From: Antarctobacter albus
Lineage (GTDB): Bacteria > Pseudomonadota > Alphaproteobacteria > Rhodobacterales > Rhodobacteraceae
Reading direction: 5' to 3'
Length of the DNA: 64,000 nt
Assembly (NCBI RefSeq): GCF_900101505.1
Contig: NZ_FMZI01000004.1
Coordinates: 1-64,000, forward strand
In this document: positions 7,892 through 15,968 of the stretch, piece after piece
How positions within the stretch are numbered: the stretch's first letter is position 1
Layout of the letters: every line of letters starts with the position of its first letter
Position numbers and translations under genes: made by a program
The notes under the pieces: model-generated
What the model saw: the letters and a program-made list of their open reading frames with translations, nothing else
Databases searched by the model: none
What the model was told of the DNA's origin: nothing

Positions 7892-8932
7892 TCAGAGCAG
7901 GCCGGCTTCTTTCATGAAGGCGACATGCGCGTCGTAGACTTCCTTGGCCAGGTCAGATCCGGCGGCAAAGTCTTCCCAGGCTTCCTGGGCGATCTTGCGG
8001 AACTTGTCGCGCTCTTCCTGCGGCCAGTCGATGACGGTGATCTCACCCTCGGCCTTGTCGCGGGCGACAAGCTGGCGGTCGAGACGGTCGAAGTGCTGGC
8101 GCAGGCCATTGTAGGCAGCGAGATACCAAGTTTCGAGCGCAACTTGCTCGGCCTCGGTCAGCTCTTCCCAGACCGCCTCGGAGACAGTGAACTGCAGGAT
8201 CGGGGTAGAGTGGATGCCGGGGTAGATCGGGTACTTGGCGATCTTGTGCATGCCGTTTGCATCGTTGTTGGCATAGGCCGAGTTGTCGGCGGCGTCGATT
8301 ACGCCCTTTTCAAGCGCGCCATAGGTTTCCGACCCGGCCATCGAGACCGGCGCGGCCCCTGCCCGCTTGAACACGTCGGCGGCCAAACCTTCGGGCGAGC
8401 GGATCTTCAGGCCCGCCAGGTCTGCCACGCCGCGCACCGGCACCTTGGAGACGAAGGCCTCGCGCGCATAGGCGCCGCAACCGACCACGTGGACACCCGG
8501 GTAATGCGCATCAAAGAGCTTTTGCAGCATCTCCTTGCCGCCGCCCTGGGCGCAGAAGGCCTGGATCTGGTCGGCGGAATCGTACCCGGCGATCAGGTCG
8601 CCCATCAGGGCAAAGGCGGGGTCGACGCCGGCGAAATAGTTGATCGAGGTCAGGTCGCCGTCGAGGATGCCGACACCGATGGCCTCGGGGGTTTCGCGGC
8701 GCGGCACGACCGCGTTGATCGGCAGCAGCTCGACGGTCAGCGTCCCGCCGGTCATGGCCTCCAGCTTGGGCACCCATTCCTCGTTCAGGTAGGCCAGCGA
8801 GGCATGGCTCGCGTTGGACGAGGTCTGGATCTTCAGCACACGATCCGCGGCGCTGGCCGCGCTGGCAGTTGCCAGGGCTGCGACCGCCACGACCCCTGCC
8901 CTGGACAGCGTCTTGAGCATCTCGAATTTCAT
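7892..8932 (-). CDS. TRAP transporter solute-binding protein (DctP family)
   Basis: A 346-residue periplasmic binding protein. A Sec signal peptide covers about residues 1-29, ending ATASAASAA, and the mature part begins DRVLKIQTSSNASHASLAYLNE-like, typical of the DctP fold. The conserved FPP-region equivalent and the QSEATY-like GSETYGALEKGVIDAADNS stretch (about residues 195-215), which frames the carboxylate-binding arginine region, are present. It is the first gene of the operon, 168 nt from the divergent GntR gene. The downstream enzymes suggest a sugar-acid ligand. ATG 8932 carries GAGGA 5 nt upstream and directly precedes the signal peptide. Confidence 0.93.
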   Translation of the reverse strand: MKFEMLKTLSRAGVVAVAALATASAASAADRVLKIQTSSNASHASLAYLNEEWVPKLEAMTGGTLTVELLPINAVVPRRETPEAIGVGILDGDLTSINYFAGVDPAFALMGDLIAGYDSADQIQAFCAQGGGKEMLQKLFDAHYPGVHVVGCGAYAREAFVSKVPVRGVADLAGLKIRSPEGLAADVFKRAGAAPVSMAGSETYGALEKGVIDAADNSAYANNDANGMHKIAKYPIYPGIHSTPILQFTVSEAVWEELTEAEQVALETWYLAAYNGLRQHFDRLDRQLVARDKAEGEITVIDWPQEERDKFRKIAQEAWEDFAAGSDLAKEVYDAHVAFMKEAGLL

Positions 8933-8995
8933 AGGTTCCTCCCGTTCTGCGCTGCGCGCCACGCTCCCTCACGTGACTTCATCAGCAGCTAGGCA

Positions 8996-9011
8996 AACTA
9001 ATATATTAGTT
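8996..9011. promoter_or_regulatory. 16-bp palindromic operator, probable GntR/FCD site
   Basis: AACTAATATATTAGTT is a perfect palindrome standing out in GC-rich surroundings. It lies between the divergent dctP and gntR genes and covers the -10 region of the dctP promoter. The divergent FCD-type GntR regulator is the obvious candidate ligand-responsive repressor. Confidence 0.65.
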
Positions 9012-9026
9012 GATCCAGAGCGTCAA
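8998..9026 (-). promoter_or_regulatory. Sigma70-like promoter of the sugar-acid TRAP operon
   Basis: On the minus strand TTGACG (9021-9026) is followed after exactly 17 nt by TATTAG (8998-9003). It lies about 65-95 nt upstream of the dctP start. The -10 box falls inside the 16-bp palindrome at 8996-9011, as expected for a repressor-controlled promoter. Confidence 0.55.
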
Positions 9027-9100
9027 TCTTGATTGAATACCATTGCCCACCCTCCTAGATCCTCGTCATCCGCAGGCTGGGCGCAGGGAGTGGTCCGACG

Positions 9101-9820
9101 ATGTCCTCGATAGAACAAAGCTTTGGCGACACGGCGAAAACCGCCCCGACCTCGGCGGCGGGGACGGTCTACGACGCGCTGCGGGGCAAGATCGTGTCGC
9201 TGGACTACCCGCCCGGCACCTCGCTCTCGCGCAATGCGCTGGCGCAGGAATATGGCGTCAGCCTGACCCCCGTGCGCGAGGCGATGCAGCGACTGGAAGA
9301 AGACGGGTTGCTGCGGATCATGCCGCAATCGGGCACCGTCGTGAATCGGATCGACGTCGACCAGCTGTACGAGACGCAGTTCCTCCGGATCGCTGTCGAA
9401 ACCGAGGTGGTGCGCCGCCTTGCGCTGGCGCCTCAGCCAACCATCCTGGCCCGCGCCCGCGCCATCGTGCGGATGCAGGAAACCCTTGTCGGCGACACCG
9501 AGCAGATGGGCATGTTCAACGAACTGGACCGTGCCTTTCACCGGACACTTTTTGCCGGGGTCGGCATGACCAACCTCCAGCAGATGCTGGTCCGGCGCAT
9601 GGGGCACCTCCTGCGCTGCCAGCGGCTGGACCTGCCGTCCGAGGGCAAGATGGCCGACATCGTGGACCATCACAAACGCATCCTGGCCGGGATCGAGGCC
9701 GGCGATGCCGAGGCCGCGACAGAGGCCATGCGCAGCCATCTTTCCGGCACGATCAGCCGCCTGGACGTGCTGCGTGCCCGTTTTCCCGACCATTTTTCGG
9801 ACCCGGCGCCCGGCACCTGA
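9101..9820 (+). CDS. GntR-family transcriptional regulator, FCD subfamily
   Basis: A 239-residue regulator. The N-terminal winged helix (about residues 20-85) contains the GntR pattern LSRNALAQEYGVSLTPVREAMQRLEEDGLL. The C-terminal all-helical FCD ligand domain (about 95-225) has its expected Asp and His positions in ELDRAFHRTLF and DHHKRILAGIEAGD. Members bind metal and a carboxylate effector and usually repress adjacent catabolic genes. It is divergent from the sugar-acid TRAP operon across a palindromic operator and is followed 83 nt later by the PLP lyase gene, so it could control either or both. Confidence 0.9.
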   Translation: MSSIEQSFGDTAKTAPTSAAGTVYDALRGKIVSLDYPPGTSLSRNALAQEYGVSLTPVREAMQRLEEDGLLRIMPQSGTVVNRIDVDQLYETQFLRIAVETEVVRRLALAPQPTILARARAIVRMQETLVGDTEQMGMFNELDRAFHRTLFAGVGMTNLQQMLVRRMGHLLRCQRLDLPSEGKMADIVDHHKRILAGIEAGDAEAATEAMRSHLSGTISRLDVLRARFPDHFSDPAPGT

Positions 9821-9903
9821 CAAGCTGCCCCGCCGCGATTGCGCGCTCGGGGGAATGCGCCTAGGCTCGGCTGGATTGCGAAATCGTGCCGGAGGTCAAC
9901 GAC

Positions 9904-10944
9904 GTGCCAGAGATCGAGCCAAACCCGTTCAAGGGCCAGGGGATATTGCAGGACTGGCCCCTGCCCGCCTCCGATCCGGCGCCCGTCTCGGCCCTGCTGG
10001 CACGCTGCCCGAAGCATGCGCCCACGCCCCTGCGCGATGCGCCGGACCTGGCCTCTGCCTGCGCTGTCGCGGGGTTGCATATCAAGGATGAGAGCGGACG
10101 CATGGGGCTTGGCAGCTTCAAGGCGCTTGGTGCGGCCTATGCCATCGCGCGGGACGCCTGCGCTGCGGGGGGCGATCCGCCCTCGGCCGCGGGACGCACC
10201 TATGTCGCGGCCAGCGCGGGCAACCACGGTCTGTCGGTGGCCGCCGGGGCCGCCGTCTTTGGCGCCCGCGCGGTGATCTACCTGGCCGACACGGTGCCAG
10301 AGGCCTTTGCCGACCGGCTGCGCGCCAAGGGGGCCGAGGTCGTGCGGGCGGGCGCCACCTACGAGGACAGTATGGCCGCCGCCGAACAGGCCGCCGCCGA
10401 CAAGGGCTGGACCCTGCTGTCCGACAGTTCCTGGGAGGGCTATACCGATGCCCCGCTGGCAGTCATGGAGGGCTACCTGCAACTGGCCGCCGAGTCCGTC
10501 GAGCAGATGCCGGAACCCCCCTCGCATATCCTGCTTCAGGCCGGTGTCGGCGGCATGGCCGCAGCCCTCGCCGCACATTTCCGCGCCGCCTGGGGCGATG
10601 CCCCGCAGATCGTCGTGGTGGAACCGGATGCCGCCCCTGCCCTGCGGGACAGCATCCGTGCGGGCCATGCCGTGACCGCGCCGGGACCCGTGTCCTGCAT
10701 GGGGCGCCTTGACTGCAAGACGCCTTCGATGATCGCCTTGGCCGGGCTGTCGCGGGATGCGGATAGCTTTGCGACCCTCAGCGAAGCCGAGGCGCAGGAT
10801 GGCGTCGCCACGCTGGCCCGGCACGGGCTGGCCACCACGCCGTCGGGCGGGGCGGGACTGGCCGCGCTGATTGCCGGACTGCCGGGGATCGGGACAGAGG
10901 CGCGGGTGCTGGCGGTGCTCAGCGAAGGCCCCGAGGATGGCTGA
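9904..10944 (+). CDS. Diaminopropionate ammonia-lyase-like PLP enzyme (fold type II)
   Basis: A 346-residue PLP-dependent lyase of the tryptophan-synthase-beta fold. The Schiff-base lysine lies in GLGSFKALGAAYA and the phosphate/substrate loop in SAGNHGLSVAAG. LQAGVGGMAAALAAHF resembles diaminopropionate ammonia-lyases. A GTG start at 9904 is preferred because GGAGGT (9891-9896) precedes it by 7 nt; an in-frame GTG at 9886 overlaps that site poorly. The product would deaminate 2,3-diaminopropionate or a related amino acid to a keto acid. It overlaps the next gene by 8 nt. EutB-type dehydratases of hydroxyectoine use are a related alternative. Confidence 0.75.
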   Translation: MPEIEPNPFKGQGILQDWPLPASDPAPVSALLARCPKHAPTPLRDAPDLASACAVAGLHIKDESGRMGLGSFKALGAAYAIARDACAAGGDPPSAAGRTYVAASAGNHGLSVAAGAAVFGARAVIYLADTVPEAFADRLRAKGAEVVRAGATYEDSMAAAEQAAADKGWTLLSDSSWEGYTDAPLAVMEGYLQLAAESVEQMPEPPSHILLQAGVGGMAAALAAHFRAAWGDAPQIVVVEPDAAPALRDSIRAGHAVTAPGPVSCMGRLDCKTPSMIALAGLSRDADSFATLSEAEAQDGVATLARHGLATTPSGGAGLAALIAGLPGIGTEARVLAVLSEGPEDG

Positions 10945-12103
10945 CGGGCGCCCCGGGTTCGGTGCAGGCGAATACCGCCGCCGCTGGGCCGCGCTGCAGG
11001 CCCGCATGGCAGAGGCGGGCGAGGATGCGGTCTTGCTGACCGGCCCGGCGGATGTCTTCTACCTGACCGGATTCCTGACCCGCTTCTGGGAAAGCCCGGC
11101 CCGGCCCTGGTTCATCGTGCTGCCCGCCAAGGGAGACCCCGTCGCGGTGATCCCCGAGATCGGGACCCACCTGATGGGCCAGTGCCATGTGGGCGAGGTC
11201 CGCACCTGGCCGGCCCCGGACCCGGTGGACGACGGCATCGGCCTCTTGACCGAGACGCTGGCCACGCTGGTCCCAGAACGGGGCCGGATCGGCCTGCCGA
11301 TGGGGTTGGAAACCAGCCTGCGGATGCCGCTGGCCGACTATCGCCGCCTGACCGCCGCCCTTGCCCCCCGCGCCTTTACCGACGCCACCGATACGGTGCA
11401 GCGCGTCCGAGAGATCAAGTCCGAGCTGGAAATCACCGCCATCCGCGAGACCTGTACCCTCGCCGCGCGCGCCTTTGACGCCGTGCCCGCCATCGTCGCC
11501 GCCGAGCGCACTCTGGATGCGATTTTCCGGAGCTTCCAGGGTGCCTTGCTGGAGGCCGGGGCCGACTGGGTCAGTTACACGGCGGGCGGTGCCGGTCCGG
11601 GCGGCTATGGCGACGTGATCTCGCCGGCCCTGCCCCTCCCGGTCCGGCGCGGCGACGTGCTGATGCTGGACACGGGCGCGGTGAAGAACGGCTATTTCTG
11701 CGACTTCGACCGGAATTTCAGCATCGGACCGCCCGACGACGACACCCGCCGCGCGCAAACCGCGCTGTACGAGGCGACAGAGGTCGCCCTGAACCGCCTG
11801 CGACCCGGCATGACGGCGCGGGATGCACACCGGCTGCTGACCTGCGCCCTCTCTGAACGCGGCGCGACACCCGGCGGCGGGCGGCTGGGGCATGGGCTGG
11901 GCCTCACGCTGACGGAATGGCCCTCTTTCACCGATCGGGACACGACCCTGCTGCACGAGAACATGGTGCTGACGCTGGAACCCTCGGTCGAGATCGCGCC
12001 GGGCCGGATCCTTGTCCACGAAGAGGATATCGTGCTGCGTGCCGACGGGCCGGAGCTGTTGACGGAACGCGCGCCCTTCGACCTGCCGGAGATCGAGATT
12101 TGA
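10937..12103 (+). CDS. M24-family metallopeptidase (Xaa-Pro peptidase/creatinase fold)
   Basis: A 388-residue pita-bread enzyme. The N-terminal creatinase-like domain (about 1-145) is followed by the catalytic domain with all five expected metal ligands: two Asp in MLDTGAVKNGYFCDFDR, His in LGHGLGLTL, Glu in LTLEPSVE and Glu in HEEDIVL. Family members cleave Xaa-Pro dipeptides or amidino/ring C-N bonds such as creatine or ectoine. ATG 10937 overlaps the end of the PLP lyase gene, and the stop overlaps the TTG start of the next gene, so the three are translated as a unit. A small N-acyl or cyclic amino acid derivative is a plausible substrate. Confidence 0.85.
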   Translation: MADGRPGFGAGEYRRRWAALQARMAEAGEDAVLLTGPADVFYLTGFLTRFWESPARPWFIVLPAKGDPVAVIPEIGTHLMGQCHVGEVRTWPAPDPVDDGIGLLTETLATLVPERGRIGLPMGLETSLRMPLADYRRLTAALAPRAFTDATDTVQRVREIKSELEITAIRETCTLAARAFDAVPAIVAAERTLDAIFRSFQGALLEAGADWVSYTAGGAGPGGYGDVISPALPLPVRRGDVLMLDTGAVKNGYFCDFDRNFSIGPPDDDTRRAQTALYEATEVALNRLRPGMTARDAHRLLTCALSERGATPGGGRLGHGLGLTLTEWPSFTDRDTTLLHENMVLTLEPSVEIAPGRILVHEEDIVLRADGPELLTERAPFDLPEIEI

Positions 12104-12849
12104 GCGGCTTTCCCTTTGACCTCGACACGCCGGAAAGGGTCACCTTGGGCCTGATCGTCTTGCATGTGGACGAAACCATCGAAGGTGATTTCCGCCGCAT
12201 CTTTCCAGGTCCAGACGTGGCCCTTTATATCACGCGCATCCCCTCGGGGGCCGAGGCCACGCCCGAGACTCTGGGCCGGATGGAGGCGGACCTGCCGCGC
12301 GTGACCGCGCTCTTGCCCCCTGCCGCACAGTTTTCCGCCGTGGGATATGGCTGCACCTCGGGCACCACGATGATTGGCGCAGACCGGGTGACGGAGCTGG
12401 TCGAGAGCGCCTGCCGGACTGGCGCGGTCTGTAACCCGCTGAGCGCCGCACGCGACGCCTGCCGTCACCTGGGCATCCGCCGTCTGGGGCTGGTCTCGCC
12501 CTATCGCCCGGACGTGGCGCAGCCCGTCTGCGATGCCTTGGCCGGTGACGGAACAGAAATCGCCCGCGCCGTGCATTTCGGCGAGGCGATCGAGGCCAAC
12601 GTCGCGCGCATCTCCGGCAACAGCGTCAAGGCCGCCGCGCGCGAGGTCGCCCGGCACGCGGACATTGACGGGATATTCCTGTCCTGCACCAACCTGCGCA
12701 CGCTGGACGTGATCGGACCGCTGGAACAGGAGTTGGGCCTGCCGGTCTTTGGCAGCAACCTGGCCCTCGCCTGGGCGATGGCGCGCGCCGCCGGGCCGCG
12801 GGTCACGCCCAAACTGGACTGCCGGTTGATGCAGGCTGAACCGGCCTGA
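12100..12849 (+). CDS. Aspartate/glutamate racemase superfamily protein (maleate isomerase/EutA-like)
   Basis: A 249-residue protein of the Asp/Glu/hydantoin racemase superfamily, closest in layout to maleate isomerases, arylmalonate decarboxylases and EutA proteins. Both expected active-site cysteines are visible, in GYGCTSGTTMIG and LSCTNLRT. The start is TTG 12100, which overlaps the preceding TGA as TTGA and has GGAG 8 nt upstream; there is no ATG until well inside the fold. It is the last gene of the operon. It ends 3 nt before the convergent COQ4-motif gene with no visible terminator between them. The exact reaction cannot be told from sequence. Confidence 0.75.
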   Translation: MSGFPFDLDTPERVTLGLIVLHVDETIEGDFRRIFPGPDVALYITRIPSGAEATPETLGRMEADLPRVTALLPPAAQFSAVGYGCTSGTTMIGADRVTELVESACRTGAVCNPLSAARDACRHLGIRRLGLVSPYRPDVAQPVCDALAGDGTEIARAVHFGEAIEANVARISGNSVKAAAREVARHADIDGIFLSCTNLRTLDVIGPLEQELGLPVFGSNLALAWAMARAAGPRVTPKLDCRLMQAEPA

Positions 12850-12852
12850 GCG

Positions 12853-13470
12853 TCATTCGCCGCCGTCACGGTAATTCAAGGACTGGTCGCGCCTGTGGGC
12901 CGAGGTATCCAGCCGCCGCGAGGCACGCGTGCCCGGCACCAGCAGTTCCGCCTTGCGGAAATAGGCGCGCAGCTCTTCCTTGACGATGCCGAAATGCTTG
13001 CGGACCTCACGCACGGTCATCGACTGCCAGGGCTCTTCCTCCAGCGGGACAAGGTGCAGATCCCGGTTCGGCAGGTTGTCGATGGAATAGCCCACCCCCA
13101 GCCGATAGCTGGGGATGTGTTCGGGGCTGAATTGCCAGACCTTGGGATAGAGCGTGGTCGAGACGTGGATGAAGGTATCGACCGCCTCATCCGTGATGTC
13201 CGAGGCCGCGCCCATCGTCGCCCCGATGATGAACGCCTCGTCCTGAACGTGCAGGCCACGGCCCAGCAGGACGTGGATGCAATCATGCCTTGCAAGGCTG
13301 ATGGCGCCTGGCAGCGCGTCGGGGCTTTCGGGGTTCTCGTATTTCCGGATGATCTCGGGCACGTCCTCGGCCTCGGCGGCGGGCATGGTTGCCAGCACCT
13401 CGGCCAGGGTCATGTCGTCGGTGTCCAGTCCCGGGCTCCATTCGTCCCATTGCAGCAGCGCGCGGCCCAT
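12853..13470 (-). CDS. COQ4-motif protein of unknown role, last gene of the vWA/OmpA operon
   Basis: A 205-residue soluble protein without signal peptide. It contains H62-D63-x-x-H66 followed after eleven residues by E78, which is exactly the HDxxHx11E metal motif of COQ4-type ubiquinone-biosynthesis proteins. The surrounding sequence (RHDCIHVLLGRG) also fits, though the rest is divergent. COQ4 proteins act on polyprenylated quinone precursors. Here the gene is 3 nt downstream of a vWA gene rather than with ubi/coq genes, so a redox or lipid-linked function in the envelope operon is possible. No other recognised domain was seen; the functional call is tentative. Confidence 0.5.
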   Translation of the reverse strand: MGRALLQWDEWSPGLDTDDMTLAEVLATMPAAEAEDVPEIIRKYENPESPDALPGAISLARHDCIHVLLGRGLHVQDEAFIIGATMGAASDITDEAVDTFIHVSTTLYPKVWQFSPEHIPSYRLGVGYSIDNLPNRDLHLVPLEEEPWQSMTVREVRKHFGIVKEELRAYFRKAELLVPGTRASRRLDTSAHRRDQSLNYRDGGE

Positions 13471-13473
13471 GCC

Positions 13474-14226
13474 CTATTTTTCCCCCTCGAAGGCGGTGAT
13501 CGGATCGAAACTGGCGTTTTCGGCCACGGCAGCCTGCAGCGCCTCTGCCAGTTTGCCCACATCGTCCACCGCGACATAGCTGGTGTGGCCTTCGGCGTTC
13601 AGGACATGGCGCCGCCCGATACCGATGCCGATTGTGGCCACCTGTACCGGCGTCTTGTTCACCGTCTCGATCACCTCGCGCACCAGCAGATCGGGATCGT
13701 CCGCCGCGCCATCGGTGGTGACGATGATCCTGTAGGTGCCAAAAGACCGCGAGCGCGCCGCCTCTTCGGACAGCAGGTCACGCGCCGCCGACAGCGCCGG
13801 CCCCAGCGGGGTCGAGCCGGTCGAGCGCAGCGGAGACAGCCTGCCCGGCAGGATGTCGGCGGCATCCTCGACCGTCTCGAACGGCAGGACCAACCCGGCG
13901 TTCAGCGCCAGGACACCGACCCTGTCGTTGGGGTCCATCATGCGCACCGCCTGCAGCACCGCGGCCTTGGCCTGTTCCAGGTCGGACCCCATCGAGCCGG
14001 AATCGTCCAGCACGATCATGGTAAAGATCCGGTCCGGGTCCGGCATCGTCTCGACGTCCGGCACCTCGATCAGCGGCGGCCAGGCGGCCAGCGCCTCCCA
14101 GTCCACCGTGCCCATGTCGGTCGAGGGCGCGTAGGCGGGCGGCTCCGACACCGTGTTGTAGAAGACGAAGCCGCTTGCGGCCACGACGCCGGCCACGGCC
14201 AAGAGGACGATTTTTGCCTTGCTCAT
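13474..14226 (-). CDS. Membrane-anchored vWA-domain protein
   Basis: A 250-residue protein with one N-terminal membrane helix (about residues 5-24) that leaves the rest in the periplasm, and a von Willebrand factor A domain from about residue 67. The MIDAS motif D74-x-S76-x-S78 is intact, with the threonine position in RSTGSTPLGPAL and the aspartate in VTTDGAADD. Such domains mediate metal-dependent protein contacts. It lies 16 nt after the SBP-OmpA fusion gene and 3 nt before the COQ4-motif gene, so it is a component of that operon, probably binding one of its periplasmic proteins. Confidence 0.85.
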   Translation of the reverse strand: MSKAKIVLLAVAGVVAASGFVFYNTVSEPPAYAPSTDMGTVDWEALAAWPPLIEVPDVETMPDPDRIFTMIVLDDSGSMGSDLEQAKAAVLQAVRMMDPNDRVGVLALNAGLVLPFETVEDAADILPGRLSPLRSTGSTPLGPALSAARDLLSEEAARSRSFGTYRIIVTTDGAADDPDLLVREVIETVNKTPVQVATIGIGIGRRHVLNAEGHTSYVAVDDVGKLAEALQAAVAENASFDPITAFEGEK

Positions 14227-14242
14227 GTCACCATCCCCCGTG

Positions 14243-15916
14243 TCATAGCGGATCGAAGGTGGTGGCTTCGGCCTGGGCCGTCAGCACCCGGAAAACGACG
14301 CGCATGTTCTGCCGCCACTCCGCCTCGGTGGTGGGCGGGTTGAACTTGGGGGCGGAAATGCCGACGCCGTCGACGATGAACTGGTCGCGGATCAGCCGGA
14401 TGCCATTGTCCTCGGCGTAGGTTTCCAGCGCGTCGACCACGGCGATGGCCCGCTGCAGCGACAGGTTCTGCGTCGAGGTGCGGATGCCGCGCAGTTCCGA
14501 CTTGGCGGCGCCGTCCTTTTGGCGCCGCAGGAAATGCAGCGGGTCGGCATGGCCTTCGACGGTGATGATCGCGCCGGAATAGGTCGAGGCCAGGCGCAGG
14601 ATCTCGGCGAAATCCTCGGCATAGAGATCGGCGGGGAAATCCGGCGTGTCCGGCTCGAAGTAGACCTGGAAGTCGATCTTGGTATTGGCGTCCAGCTGGC
14701 CGGTACGGCGCAGGCGGTTGACGGCCTGCGCCGCCTTTTCCGGGTTGAAGGCAGCAACCTGGCGGTCGTCGAGATTCTTCAGCCCGTCGGTCAGCGTGGT
14801 GTAATCCCACTCCGCCGTGGCAAGCTCATGCGGAAAGTCGATCATGCCCGCGCCGCGCAGCGCCGTGGCAACCTCCTGGCTGAGCACGTCGAAGCGCCGC
14901 AGATCCGCCGGGTCGGCGAAATGGCGGGCGTTGCCCGACCAGCCGTCGGTGATCGCGTCCATCCAGAGGAACACGCCCTCTTCCTGCGGCAGCCCTCCCA
15001 GGAACTCGTCCGCCATCAGTTGCGCCATCTGGGCACGGTCGGGATTGCCTTCCTCGGCCATGAAGGCGCGCATCTGCTCTTCGGCCCGGAACAGCGCGTT
15101 GACCAGCTGGGCGATCTCGTCCCGATGGGCGTCGAAGTAGTCCGCCCGCACAGCGATGTAGTCGGACACCACCGAGGTGGCCTCCAGTGTCGAGATCAGG
15201 ATCGTCGATCCCTTGACCGACCCCTCGGCCCCGGTGCCCACGGCCCCGCCCGAAGTCAGGAAACGCGCATCGGGCAGGATCACCGCCGCCGCATCGGCCT
15301 TGCCGTCGGCAAAGAGATTGGCAGGCGTGTCGCCATCGCCGGTCAGCGCCTCGGCCCAGACCACGGTCACATCGTCAAAGCTGAGGCCTGCGTCCGACAG
15401 CACCCGGCCCACGAAATCGACATGAGGTCCGTAGGCCTGGATGGCGATGCGTTTGCCCGCCAGATCGGCGGGGCGGCGGATACCCTCACCCGCGACGATC
15501 CCGTCACCGGCCGACCAGCTATGTTTGAAGAACACGATCTGTTCGGTCCTGGGGTCGGCCTCTGTCACCGGGGCGGCGGCCATCAACATGCCCAGCGTGC
15601 CGCGCAGGAACGGAGTGTCACAGGCCAGGTAGTCCTCGACCTGGCCCGCGAACCTGTCCTTGACCGAAAGGGTCAGCACCCATCCCGCGTCCTGCAGCAA
15701 TCCGCCGCGCGGGGACAGGGAATTGCCGTTGGCATGGACGACGACGCCATCCGCCCCCCAGGCGATCAGGGGCATCTTCTGAGTGGTTCCGCCGGAACAG
15801 TCGCGCACCGGGCTGGTGACGACCTGGGCCAGCGGATCGCCGGTCTCGGCCATCGCCGGCAGGCCGGGGACGGCCAGAACCAGCACTGCGCAAAGGGATC
15901 GAATGAGTTTCTTCAT
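14243..15916 (-). CDS. Periplasmic solute-binding protein fused to a C-terminal OmpA-like domain
   Basis: A 557-residue exported protein. The signal peptide covers residues 1-23 (ending GLPAMA). A type-2 periplasmic binding domain of the NMT1/phosphonate type spans about residues 30-395, with GIRRPADLAGKRIAIQAYGPHVDFV as the characteristic hinge. An OmpA-like peptidoglycan-binding domain follows from about 412 to 545, with its conserved Asp in EGHADP and Arg in LSLQRA. The architecture suggests a wall-tethered ligand sensor rather than a normal ABC receptor, since no permease or ATPase gene is nearby. It starts at ATG 15916, 52 nt after the membrane-protein gene. Confidence 0.85.
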   Translation of the reverse strand: MKKLIRSLCAVLVLAVPGLPAMAETGDPLAQVVTSPVRDCSGGTTQKMPLIAWGADGVVVHANGNSLSPRGGLLQDAGWVLTLSVKDRFAGQVEDYLACDTPFLRGTLGMLMAAAPVTEADPRTEQIVFFKHSWSAGDGIVAGEGIRRPADLAGKRIAIQAYGPHVDFVGRVLSDAGLSFDDVTVVWAEALTGDGDTPANLFADGKADAAAVILPDARFLTSGGAVGTGAEGSVKGSTILISTLEATSVVSDYIAVRADYFDAHRDEIAQLVNALFRAEEQMRAFMAEEGNPDRAQMAQLMADEFLGGLPQEEGVFLWMDAITDGWSGNARHFADPADLRRFDVLSQEVATALRGAGMIDFPHELATAEWDYTTLTDGLKNLDDRQVAAFNPEKAAQAVNRLRRTGQLDANTKIDFQVYFEPDTPDFPADLYAEDFAEILRLASTYSGAIITVEGHADPLHFLRRQKDGAAKSELRGIRTSTQNLSLQRAIAVVDALETYAEDNGIRLIRDQFIVDGVGISAPKFNPPTTEAEWRQNMRVVFRVLTAQAEATTFDPL

Positions 15917-15968
15917 AACAAGTCCTTCGTCGTTGTCGGGGACTTGGCCCCGGAAATTCAACGCCATC

